A stretch of DNA of 55,086 nt, taken from the NCBI RefSeq assembly GCF_947495565.1, contig NZ_CANLZM010000019.1, forward strand, positions 1 through 55,086, written 5' to 3'. The notes below the pieces were generated by a model, which was not told where the DNA came from, did not search any database, and was given only the letters and a program-made list of their open reading frames with translations. A program made the position numbers and the translations under genes. Source of the DNA: an uncultured Pontibacter sp. (lineage in GTDB: Bacteria; Bacteroidota; Bacteroidia; Cytophagales; Hymenobacteraceae). Position 1 is the stretch's first letter. Each line of letters begins with the position of its first letter. This document shows, one piece after another, positions 48,339-55,086 of the stretch.

Positions 48339-48743
48339 CTAGAGCGGCTTCATAAGCCATTCCATGGCAGCCTGCTCGTTAGAGAAATCGCGCAGCACCA
48401 GGTCTATGTCGAAAGACTGGCCTTTATCAATCATCATTTCTACAGCCTGGCGGTTAGCCTCGAATGCAGAAGGCAGCCGGGCCATGCGCAGCAAGGAGCT
48501 TGCCGCAACGCGAGGAACATATACATCCAGGCTCCATTGCAGGTCATCAGGCGCAATAGACTCCATGTTCCGATCATCACCCAACCACCTGGACAGGCAG
48601 AAGCGATCTATCATGTCAAGCACCATAAGGTAAGCCTCTCTTAGCTCAGGCCCTCTTAAATGCCCCCTCCACTCAGCTTTCCCTAACCGAGCTTCCTTGT
48701 CGTAAGAAAAAGTGACGAAGTCATTTTTGAAGTATACTTGCAT
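48339..48743 (-). CDS. STAS/SpoIIAA-like small protein, copy 2
   Basis: The 134-residue protein (ATG 48743; an ATG at 48752 adds three residues) has the order of strands and helices of STAS-like proteins: VYFKNDFVTFSYDKEARLGKAEWRGHL, REAYLMVLDMIDRF, CLSRWLGDDRNMESI and a final AAMEWLMKPL. It resembles the protein encoded at 11520-11945 in size and ending. Proteins of this shape are frequent in Hymenobacteraceae and may serve in partner switching. No kinase or anti-sigma partner gene is adjacent. Function is unknown. Confidence 0.62.
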   Translation of the reverse strand: MQVYFKNDFVTFSYDKEARLGKAEWRGHLRGPELREAYLMVLDMIDRFCLSRWLGDDRNMESIAPDDLQWSLDVYVPRVAASSLLRMARLPSAFEANRQAVEMMIDKGQSFDIDLVLRDFSNEQAAMEWLMKPL

Positions 48744-48752
48744 GATGTGCAT

Positions 48753-49121
48753 CTTGCCCGTGGCACATTAGCCAAAGGACTTCTAAACAGAAAAATACAA
48801 ATGAAGAGCTCACGCAGCGCTTGCGTCTGCAAAGTTATACAAAAAAGAACAAAATAGCAGTAGCTACATCAATTACTCGTCATGCATATATTTAGGTATA
48901 GTACTACCCGCTCTTTGCTACAGCTGCTTCAGTAGCCAGCTTATACTAAAACCACATCATCATTTTCGCTAACCAGCCCATAACTTCTATTTATTAAAGT
49001 TCAGATTTAGCAGTTTGAACAATGATTTGCCTCAGCAGAAGACGCCATCCGACCAAGTGGAAGTATAAGGGAGCAATAAAAGTATAGCCAATTGATTTGT
49101 AAAGGCACAAAAGCAGCCCGT
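48753..49121. other. Intergenic, no gene seen
   Basis: About 370 AT-rich bases lie between the STAS-like gene start and the next lipoprotein stop. No coding frame, RNA gene or strong hairpin is apparent. Several AAGTATA/TATACTT words occur, as in the rest of the window. Confidence 0.5.
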
Positions 49122-49856
49122 TTAGTAGGCTAAGGTTATCTCTACGGTACTATAGTATAACGTAGTTGTTCCTTCGAATCCGGAATCTGTGCCGATAATC
49201 AGCCACAGGCTACCGTCATTATCAGAGGTTATCTCGATTGGCTCCTGTAAGTTATTCCGTTGGATTAATCGGTATTCAAATTCATCGCCGGGTATGCCGA
49301 CGTTGCCTAGAACCAGCATGTTTTCTCCACCTCTCGACTGGCCTCCCTTATCAATGTTCATCCTGATGTTATCGTCCTGCTCTACTGGCATTGGCTCTAT
49401 GGACGCGCCGCCCGCTTTTAGGAACACGCTCGCTCCAGGGCTGCCACCTATACCTACAGATTGCTCTGGGTACGAAGAGGCTAGTTCAATCTCAAATGTA
49501 ACAGCATAAGAATGGTTGGGCTCAAGGCCTGTTACCTGCTTCTTCATAAACATGAACAGGTCATCACTGATGTTTCTGCCCGAAATTTTAAGGCTTTTGC
49601 CAGTCTCACCTACTCCGGCAGGAAGTTCTTCGTTCTCGAATTCAAACTCCAGCCTGCTCCGGTCCCAATCCTTCGGGAAATCGGCTACACCGCCTTCCCA
49701 TCCCTCAGCGCTTTGCTCAAAAGTAAAGGTCAAGGTCTCTGCCGGGTTAACATTGTCGCCGTTGTTATCATCATTGTCGCACCCGCAGCTTAGTATGGCT
49801 AAAGCCCCGAAAAGAAACCATTGCAGACTAAATTTTATGAGTTTGAAATTTTTCAT
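49122..49856 (-). CDS. Secreted lipoprotein, unknown function
   Basis: From ATG 49856 the 244-residue protein begins MKNFKLIKFSLQWFLFGALA and reaches a lipobox ending SCGC, so it is exported and lipidated. An acidic Asp/Asn-rich stretch (DNDDNNGDN) follows the Cys. The mature part (about 220 residues) looks like a beta-sandwich (LTFTFEQSAEGWEGGVADFP, SYAVTFEIELASSYPEQ, GSLWLIIGTDSGFEGTTTLY). That is typical of carbohydrate- or surface-binding modules of Bacteroidota, but no family is clear. A longer frame from 49910 adds 18 residues that would break the signal peptide, so it is rejected. No partner gene is evident. Confidence 0.72.
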   Translation of the reverse strand: MKNFKLIKFSLQWFLFGALAILSCGCDNDDNNGDNVNPAETLTFTFEQSAEGWEGGVADFPKDWDRSRLEFEFENEELPAGVGETGKSLKISGRNISDDLFMFMKKQVTGLEPNHSYAVTFEIELASSYPEQSVGIGGSPGASVFLKAGGASIEPMPVEQDDNIRMNIDKGGQSRGGENMLVLGNVGIPGDEFEYRLIQRNNLQEPIEITSDNDGSLWLIIGTDSGFEGTTTLYYSTVEITLAY

Positions 49857-50039
49857 AACGATAGCTTTCAATGGTAATACACGGTAATCAAGTAGCTCCT
49901 GCGTATGCAATCCTGGTTTAAAGATTCCCGCCCCTTTTGAAGAAGGTAGTTTATGTATGATTAAGAAATGGAGGCATGTATACTTCTCTCATTTGATTTG
50001 AGCATCAAACAGCTGCTGGCTAAGCTGTAAAGTATAAAA

Positions 50040-50089
50040 AGCAAAGTTAAGCCACCGGCATAGCACCAGGTTTTCGGTTTAACTTTGCT
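50040..50089 (-). terminator. Terminator of the OmpA-family gene
   Basis: AGCAAAGTTAAACC and its partner GGCTTAACTTTGCT pair over 14 bases (one G-T pair) around a 22-base loop, followed on the minus strand by TTTTT. It starts about 20 bases after the gene stop. Confidence 0.75.
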
Positions 50090-50109
50090 AAGTATGATTT
50101 AGGTTATGG

Positions 50110-50739
50110 CTACTGCTCGCGGGTTACGGCCACAATGGCCACACGGCGGTTTAGCTGCCGGCCTCTAGCTGTTTCGTTTGTGGCCCTTGGCGCAGATTCG
50201 CCCATTGCCTCTATAGAGAGACGATCAGCCTGTATGCCTCCCTGGCTCTGAAGCCAGTCTTTTACTGCGTTGGCACGCTCCCTAGAAAGTTCTTCGTTGT
50301 ACTCGTTGCTGGCACGGGCGTCGGCGTGGCCAAATATACGGATAGGCGCGTTTTGCGGCAGGTCTTTTATTTTATCTGCCAACTGCTGCAGTTTCTGCTC
50401 ACCTTCTGCTCTGATTTGCGCCTTATCAGTATCAAAGAGAACACGATCATCCATGGTATAAATATTATACTCGTTGCTGGCACGCATTTCTACATCTGCG
50501 CTTGCCAGCTCAGGATCCTCTGTTACAGGCGCATCCCAATCTATATTAGCCCAAAAATCTTCTCCTACGTCTATAATCTCTACAGCGTCCGCTTCCAGGC
50601 GTCCCTGTTCATCGTCATACACAACGGCAGAGTCTGCGGTAGCCTCGGTCATGGTATCGTTTTCCACGCCGCCTTCCGGGTTATTACAGGCACCTAGTAC
50701 GCCTACACCGATAATCATTAGTAATGCAGTCTTTTTCAT
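50110..50739 (-). CDS. OmpA-family lipoprotein
   Basis: The 209-residue protein has a lipoprotein signal (MKKTALLMIIGVGVLGAC), an acidic linker of about 80 residues, and a C-terminal OmpA domain (about 95-205). The peptidoglycan-binding residues Asp and Arg appear in IRIFGHADARASNEYNEELS and LNRRVAIVAV. Such proteins tie the outer membrane to the cell wall. The sequence RASNEYN occurs twice, at about 85 and about 143; the first copy lies outside the usual domain. The gene is alone on its strand with a clear terminator. Confidence 0.88.
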   Translation of the reverse strand: MKKTALLMIIGVGVLGACNNPEGGVENDTMTEATADSAVVYDDEQGRLEADAVEIIDVGEDFWANIDWDAPVTEDPELASADVEMRASNEYNIYTMDDRVLFDTDKAQIRAEGEQKLQQLADKIKDLPQNAPIRIFGHADARASNEYNEELSRERANAVKDWLQSQGGIQADRLSIEAMGESAPRATNETARGRQLNRRVAIVAVTREQ

Positions 50740-51032
50740 AGCTCTTATTTGTTCATTGATTTATACTAAAAACTACGGAGCACAGACAGCATAGTTATTT
50801 TATACTGCTGAAAGCCTTCCTAAAGTATGGAACGGAGACTGTACTAAGGAGTATGATTTTAATTTTCTAGCACGTTCTCAGACAGCATCTGTTTCTTAAT
50901 TATCTGGCAAGTATCCAACAGCTTATACTTTTGCTGCTGGCTAAGGTGGCCTTAAAAAGCAAAACCCTAACACCTCCTAGAGGGTCAGGGCTTCGCAGTC
51001 GAACGAAATAAAATCTTGTACCTATATCTATA

Positions 51033-52730
51033 TTATTGCTTTACAAAGCGCTGCGTCTGGTGCTGTGTACCATCAGAAACCTTTACAAAGTACATACCTG
51101 GCTGCAGGCTAGCTGTAGGCACCACTACATCCTGGCTCACGTTGCTGTACTGCGCTACCTGGCGGCCATTAGCATCTAGTACTGTGATTTGCGCATTGCT
51201 CACGGCCAGACTAACAGTTACCTCGCTGCTTGCTATAGTAGGGTATACTTTGGCGATGTTGCCGTTTAGGTTTTGGGCTGCACCCTTGTACTGCAGAGCA
51301 ACTACGTTAGAAGTCTCCTCAGTTCCGCTGAAGTCTATCTGGCGCAGACGATAGTAGTTAACGCCTTCTGCCGGGTTTGTGTCTGTGAAAGAATAGTTAA
51401 TGCGTGAGCTGCTGTTTCCGTTGCCTTTTACTTCTCCGATTTCTTTAAAGCTCTTTCCGTCGAGGCTACGCTCCACTACAAACTTCTCGTTGTCTATTTC
51501 CTGTGCTGTTGCCCAGGTAAGGCTGGCATTTTTGCCCTGTACAGCACCTTTGAAGTACATCAGCTCAACCGGAAGGGGAGCTATGTACTCATTTCTCCAT
51601 GAAATATTGTGTATCGCCACGCCTTGCAAACCGTTTGAAATTGAAATAGTTGGCTCTTCATTATAGTACCTAATAACCAGCTTATTAACATATTCTTTGT
51701 ACGATATTTTAACGTTACCATCAGCAGAGCTAGCAACAGCATCTGTGGCACTTGCTTGACCAGACACAATGTTATTGGCTCTAAACTCATTCTTAGTAGT
51801 AACAACAACTCTTTTTTCATCCAGATTAACCGCTGTCTCATAAATGTAAGCCTGAACTTCTATTTTGTCGCGAAACTGGTTCTGACTTCTGTCAATATCA
51901 AACAAAGTGAAACTTAGATCTATTACTGGCTCACTTAACTCCAAAGTAATTGTAGTATAACGATTTGAATTATTAGCATTCTGCTGTTGAAGGGTAAAAC
52001 TGTTTGTGCCGCTTTGATACTCGTCATTATGAACTCCGTATTTAGTAACGTTAGCACTAGATACCCCAGTCCATTTCAAAGCAATACCATTTACAATGTA
52101 AGGGTTATCCTTGCCAGAAGACACTGCAAAAGGGTTTTCACCTACAGGTCTATTATTCCAGTCGAATGTTGATATACCGCTTACAGGTGTGCCTATAACA
52201 GTTATATCATCTATACCATAATATTTATTGGTAGGAGTAGTAATATCCCAACGAAGAATCAAATTGCCAGATCCTTCAGCAGCAGCAGGCAGAGATATAA
52301 AGTTGCCGCCATTAACTAGGTTCCAAGAGTCATTGTTGATAGTTGTATTTCCCAACCAGCCTGATACCTCATTATAAGTTTGCCCGCTGTTAATGCTATA
52401 GTAAAGTTTTACTGTAGGTTTAGCATTTCCTCCGTTGCCACCTTTTACATTTGCCCACATAACACTTATAGATTTATAATCTTGAGTGTTAATGCCGCTT
52501 ATATAAAGCTGCTTCAGACTTCTAGAGCTTGTATTTGTAACAATCGCTCTGCCTCCTGATGCTTGAGGATAATTACTAGCTACAGCAGGGTTGACAGACC
52601 AGTAAGTTGAATTATTTACGCCTACTCCACTTAAGCTGCCGTCAAAGTTTTCATGGTGAAGAGTTACCTGTGCTTGTGCAGAGAATGCAAAAAGGAAAAG
52701 TGCTGATATAAAGGTGTAAAGTTGTTTCAT
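51033..52730 (-). CDS. Large secreted protein with a type IX secretion sorting domain
   Basis: The 565-residue protein has a signal peptide (MKQLYTFISALFLFAFSAQA) and a C-terminal T9SS sorting domain (about 490-565) with VYPTIASSEVTVSL, VLDANGRQVAQY and LQPGMYFVKVSDG, ending RFVKQ. Such proteins are exported across the outer membrane by the type IX system of Bacteroidota. The middle contains a beta-rich repeat-free region and a fibronectin-like segment (LTWATAQEIDNEKFVVERSLDG, SRINYSFTDTNP). The N-terminal part (YYGIDDITVIG) looks like a jelly-roll binding module. Substrate is unknown. The AT-rich gap behind its start gives no operon partner. Confidence 0.9.
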   Translation of the reverse strand: MKQLYTFISALFLFAFSAQAQVTLHHENFDGSLSGVGVNNSTYWSVNPAVASNYPQASGGRAIVTNTSSRSLKQLYISGINTQDYKSISVMWANVKGGNGGNAKPTVKLYYSINSGQTYNEVSGWLGNTTINNDSWNLVNGGNFISLPAAAEGSGNLILRWDITTPTNKYYGIDDITVIGTPVSGISTFDWNNRPVGENPFAVSSGKDNPYIVNGIALKWTGVSSANVTKYGVHNDEYQSGTNSFTLQQQNANNSNRYTTITLELSEPVIDLSFTLFDIDRSQNQFRDKIEVQAYIYETAVNLDEKRVVVTTKNEFRANNIVSGQASATDAVASSADGNVKISYKEYVNKLVIRYYNEEPTISISNGLQGVAIHNISWRNEYIAPLPVELMYFKGAVQGKNASLTWATAQEIDNEKFVVERSLDGKSFKEIGEVKGNGNSSSRINYSFTDTNPAEGVNYYRLRQIDFSGTEETSNVVALQYKGAAQNLNGNIAKVYPTIASSEVTVSLAVSNAQITVLDANGRQVAQYSNVSQDVVVPTASLQPGMYFVKVSDGTQHQTQRFVKQ

Positions 52731-53289
52731 GGTATTATACTTCGTTTCGTTCGTATATCTCTATTGAAAGAAGTATGCCAATGTGCCAAACCAACTATTT
52801 TACCTAACTTATACAATATAACAATAGGTATATCTAATTACATTGAAATTAATTAATATACTGAAAATAAGGTGTTTATATATTATCAATTCATTAAGCA
52901 TGTTCTTTAAGTAAGATTATTTTTTTTCAACCAGAAGTGCAATTCATGTCAAGGTTTTCCATATATGGGAACAAGCATTCCGATTTAATAATAATATTCC
53001 CAAAAATAGACTGGAGTATATTTTTCAGATATTGAAATCTAAAAAAGCCAGAGAGTTGCTGCTTAAAGAAGCATAAGAATAATAGCTACTGATTTAACTA
53101 TACAGCACTATCAACCGCTCCACTTTCAGCTTATGTTACATGACAGCTTGACGCTCAAAAAACTTCTTAAAACATCATACAAAGCCATTTTGACACTCTA
53201 TAAGGGCACACAGCACCATAGGAGAGCTTAGCCGAAATTGGCATCTCCTTTGCAACTTAGTTAGCATAGGAACTTAGAAGCAGAAAGAG
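52731..53289. other. AT-rich intergenic with a possible gene remnant
   Basis: No start-codon-led gene is seen in these 559 bases. On the plus strand, 52918-53076 is open and reads protein-like (VKVFHIWEQAFRFNNNIPKN, then LEYIFQILKSKKARELLLKEA, TAA at 53074-53076) but has no ATG, GTG or TTG start after the upstream stop. It may be the tail of a lost gene. The rest is AT-rich non-coding. Confidence 0.35.
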
Positions 53290-53676
53290 ATGAAATTGAT
53301 AAAAGACAAAAAGTTTTTAAAGAATATAGCACACCAGATCAACCTACTAAATACTATCGGCGGGGGTGTAAGCGAGACGTATGTTGATATTAAGAAATAT
53401 AAAAAAGGCGCGGTTGTTAACGTATGGGCTGCTGGTGTAAATCCGGAGTCTTATAAGGTGGTGCTGCACAACAACCAGCTCACATTATTCTCCGTGCTAC
53501 ACAGTCAGGAGAACCCTGAAATGGCTGCACCTCTTTTCAATAGAACGTTTATACTTCCTCCTCAGGTAGACCTCAGCCGAATAGAGGCCGTACATGAAGG
53601 CGGACAGCTACAGGTAAGGCTCCCATACTTTGAAAGCATAAACCAACCACGCGAAATAGAGATTAAACTCCTATAA
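53290..53676 (+). CDS. Hsp20/alpha-crystallin-like small heat-shock protein
   Basis: The 128-residue protein has a core beta-sandwich (about 45-128): VVNVWAAGVNPESYKVVLHN, QLTLFSVLHS, APLFNRTFILPPQVDLSRIEAVHEGGQLQVRLPY. The last two motifs, with FxRxFxLP and a-x-x-x-GxLxVxLP form, are the alpha-crystallin signature. The N-terminus is short and the Ile-x-Ile tail is poor, so it may form small assemblies. It holds unfolding proteins for refolding. It stands alone, with a good terminator. ATG 53290 is 9 bases after GCAGAAAGAG. Confidence 0.82.
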   Translation: MKLIKDKKFLKNIAHQINLLNTIGGGVSETYVDIKKYKKGAVVNVWAAGVNPESYKVVLHNNQLTLFSVLHSQENPEMAAPLFNRTFILPPQVDLSRIEAVHEGGQLQVRLPYFESINQPREIEIKLL

Positions 53677-53682
53677 GTCAAC

Positions 53683-53706
53683 AAAGGCTGCCCAATGGCA
53701 GCCTTT
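53683..53706 (+). terminator. Terminator of the Hsp20-like gene
   Basis: AAAGGCTGCC and GGCAGCCTTT pair perfectly around CAAT, followed by TTCTTTC. It starts 7 bases after the stop codon. Confidence 0.9.
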
Positions 53707-53731
53707 TTCTTTCAATGCTTGCAAGCAGCTT

Positions 53732-53995
53732 TTATAAAAACTTCGCTTTTATGATAGATGTAAGAAAATCGTGCACCTCAACAGTTTCTTGATCATATTC
53801 AAAGGTGTTGAAGCCGTCTGAAGTTGTTTGCATCACAATGCATCCATTTTCTATCATCATAAATATCAGTTCGCGGAGGCGGTACGGGTGGCCGGCAATG
53901 TTAAGTAAACATACTACATCATTGTTTTCTACACGCAAGAACATGTGCTGCACATGGTTTTCGTCGGCCATTATCTTTTCTTGGGTCCTATCCAT
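53732..53995 (-). CDS. Small hypothetical protein
   Basis: The 87-residue frame starts at ATG 53995; an ATG at 53971 would give 79 residues (MADENHVQHMFLRVENND). It is a soluble alpha/beta protein (VVCLLNIAGHPYRLRELIF, NGCIVMQTTSDGFNTFEYD, VEVHDFLTSII) with no motif I know. It lies next to another small protein gene on the same strand. No transfer signs. It is judged real by length, position and composition. Confidence 0.45.
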   Translation of the reverse strand: MDRTQEKIMADENHVQHMFLRVENNDVVCLLNIAGHPYRLRELIFMMIENGCIVMQTTSDGFNTFEYDQETVEVHDFLTSIIKAKFL

Positions 53996-54121
53996 AATAT
54001 TCTTTGGCTACACCCTTATAAGTATAAAATTGCATAAAAAGTGCCCGAACAGCAGCTACCGGGCTTTTACAGATTCATTTTTATACTTCCAGTTTAGCTC
54101 ACAAATACGGGAAGGATTAAC

Positions 54122-54301
54122 CTAACGGCGAGGATGCTCCTTTCGCCAACCCACTACCAGAAGTATAAACCAAACAGGATAGAATGGCGAAACCACTGAA
54201 GCCAGGTAAGGGTCAACGGCAAAGAACAGCACCAGCTGCAGCAGCAGGCTAAGCACAATGCCAATCAGCGCAATTTTGTAGTACGTGTTGCTGAGGTTCA
54301 T
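54122..54301 (-). CDS. 59-residue two-helix membrane protein
   Basis: A short frame from ATG 54301 to TAG 54122 encodes MNLSNTYYKIALIGIVLSLL, then LQLVLFFAVDPYLASVVSP and FYPVWFILLVVGWRKEHPRR. Two hydrophobic helices with a basic C-terminus suggest an inner-membrane protein with its tail in the cytoplasm. It lies between two other small minus-strand genes. It falls just under common length cut-offs. Function is unknown. Confidence 0.65.
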   Translation of the reverse strand: MNLSNTYYKIALIGIVLSLLLQLVLFFAVDPYLASVVSPFYPVWFILLVVGWRKEHPRR

Positions 54302-54389
54302 ACCTGCTTATACGCAGGCCTTACTAAATACAAGTTGCATGTTTAGCCAAATAGATAGGCGGAGGGGAAACAGAGATGCAGGGCAAAAA

Positions 54390-54418
54390 AATACCCGTCC
54401 GGGCTACGGGCGGGTATT
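54390..54418 (-). terminator. Terminator overlapping the stop codon of the last small gene
   Basis: On the minus strand AATACCCG and CGGGTATT pair around the 13-base centre CCCGTAGCCCGGA and are followed by TTTTTT. The stop codon TAG (54404-54406) of the neighbouring gene lies in the loop, so the hairpin begins inside the coding sequence. Confidence 0.75.
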
Positions 54419-54631
54419 CATCAATCGAAAGGCCTCGGCCCTTGTAATACCTTTTTCTACAATTATAGGCGGGTCGTCTTCCTTGGCAATCACAAGTTTA
54501 AACACATTGTTCTCATCCTGGTAATATATCAGCGTCGTAAGATCTTCATAAGCTACACTAAAGATCTTTCTTGGCGTGCCACCGGCATATAATTTATACT
54601 TATCTAACGTTATATTCCTCATTAATTTCAT
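54404..54631 (-). CDS. Small hypothetical protein ending inside its terminator
   Basis: The 75-residue frame from ATG 54631 encodes MRNITLDKYKLYAGGTPRKI, VAYEDLTTLIYYQDENNVFKL and VIAKEDDPPIIVEKGITRAEAFRLM. It looks like a soluble beta-rich protein. I do not recognise its family. It ends in NTRP, and these codons are part of a terminator arm. It is on the same strand as two other small genes, with 102 bases to the next. Judged real by composition and a terminator. Confidence 0.5.
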   Translation of the reverse strand: MKLMRNITLDKYKLYAGGTPRKIFSVAYEDLTTLIYYQDENNVFKLVIAKEDDPPIIVEKGITRAEAFRLMNTRP

Positions 54632-55013
54632 ATCCCTTCAATCTCCTGGTATTTTAACGGCATATACCCTAGTTTATGTTTCAAAAAATGAGCAGAGTGC
54701 AAGCAGATTCTTTATAATATCATACAGCTGATAAACAGCATTTTAAAGCTAATATCTACATTTTCCACCTTTGCAGAGAAATTATCGGCACCTAAACAGT
54801 TAAAACCACTCGGATGGAATAGTGCAAAAAGCAGGCCAGAATAACTCAGATACTCTATACTTAAATATTCCTATAAATTAAGGCTGAAACTCCTGTTGGC
54901 TCCCCCGCATATTTAGCGCAAAACTCATTACAAAACCTGCTGCACACCTTAAACCAACCAAGCCCTACTGGTGAGCGTTTGCTCTGCTCCTCAAATTATT
55001 TCATAAGCACTAA
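54632..55013. other. Intergenic, no gene seen
   Basis: About 380 AT-rich bases separate the last small gene from the IS5-type element. No frame, hairpin or RNA gene can be supported. Confidence 0.5.
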
Positions 55014-55086
55014 GAGGCTGTTTTGATTTTATTTTGATAATTTTTTAAGCATCAAGTGAATCATAGCCACTCGTATCATTGTCTCA
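55014..55086 (-). mobile_element. IS5-type insertion sequence, end cut by window edge
   Basis: GAGGCTGTTTTGA at about 55014-55026 looks like a terminal inverted repeat, and the C-terminus of a transposase lies just inside it. The other end is outside the window. Its end differs from the element at 9855-10777, so it is a different IS. Confidence 0.65.
55029..55086 (-). CDS. IS5-family transposase, C-terminal fragment (cut by window edge)
   Basis: Reading the minus strand from the window edge gives ETMIRVAMIHLMLKKLSK and a TAA stop at 55029-55031. TMIRVAMIHLMLKKL resembles the last residues of IS5-family transposases in Hymenobacteraceae. The rest of the gene lies right of the window. It ends about 15 bases from the element end, as expected. 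Confidence 0.65.
   Translation of the reverse strand, partial: ETMIRVAMIHLMLKKLSK

Noticed and set aside
49857..49910. N-terminal extension of the lipoprotein at 49122-49856
   Set aside because: It would bury the lipoprotein signal peptide.

Overview
The window looks like chromosome from a Bacteroidota bacterium, most likely Cytophagales/Hymenobacteraceae (Pontibacter-like). This rests on protein families: a type IX secretion sorting domain, Bacteroidota-type Kdp genes, and NrdA/NrdB whose catalytic residues line up with the eukaryote-type enzymes. Two good promoters also fit the Bacteroidota pattern TTG-N(about 20)-TAnnTTTG, and strong Shine-Dalgarno sequences are absent. Species cannot be set from the sequence alone.

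Positions 1-12.8 kb are an accessory, decaying region. It holds the end of an IS3 transposase, a zinc-ribbon gene divergent from a twice-frameshifted tyrosine recombinase, a low-GC block of three genes containing an integron-like attC recombination site, an IS1182-type element killed by an in-frame TGA, an outer-membrane protein gene, a lipoprotein gene interrupted by TAG, and an intact-looking IS5-type (IS427-like) element with a -1 frameshift signal. Copies of a composite intergenic repeat lie at 0.5-0.9, 11.2-11.4 and 12.2-12.8 kb, some in opposite orientation.

Positions 12.8-27 kb hold sensing and potassium uptake. A four-PAS histidine kinase is followed by a Kdp locus read on the minus strand: a sigma-54 response regulator, then a 31-residue membrane peptide, a DUF7674-like protein, kdpF, kdpA, kdpB, kdpC, an outer-membrane porin, the KdpD input domain as a separate protein, and a separate HAMP/PAS histidine kinase. 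The regulator is NtrC-like rather than KdpE-like, and a near-consensus -24/-12 promoter lies before the first small gene.

Positions 27.2-30.2 kb look like a small integrative module: a DNA-binding protein with a dyad operator at its start codon, a 60-residue protein, and a large serine recombinase whose last codons run antisense into an initiator tRNA-fMet gene.

Positions 30-46 kb are core genome: an Omp85-type protein, hemW, a cyclase-family hydrolase, lhgO, metF, metH behind a SAM-I riboswitch with a visible switching helix, rplU-rpmA, a 600-base AT-rich gap with DnaA-box-like motifs, and nrdB-nrdA.

Positions 46-55 kb return to accessory content: an AT-rich Abi_C-type (abortive infection) gene, a cluster of palindromic repeats next to a REP-associated tyrosine transposase, a second STAS-like protein, lipoproteins, a T9SS-secreted protein, an Hsp20 protein, several small proteins, and the end of another IS5-type element at the right edge.
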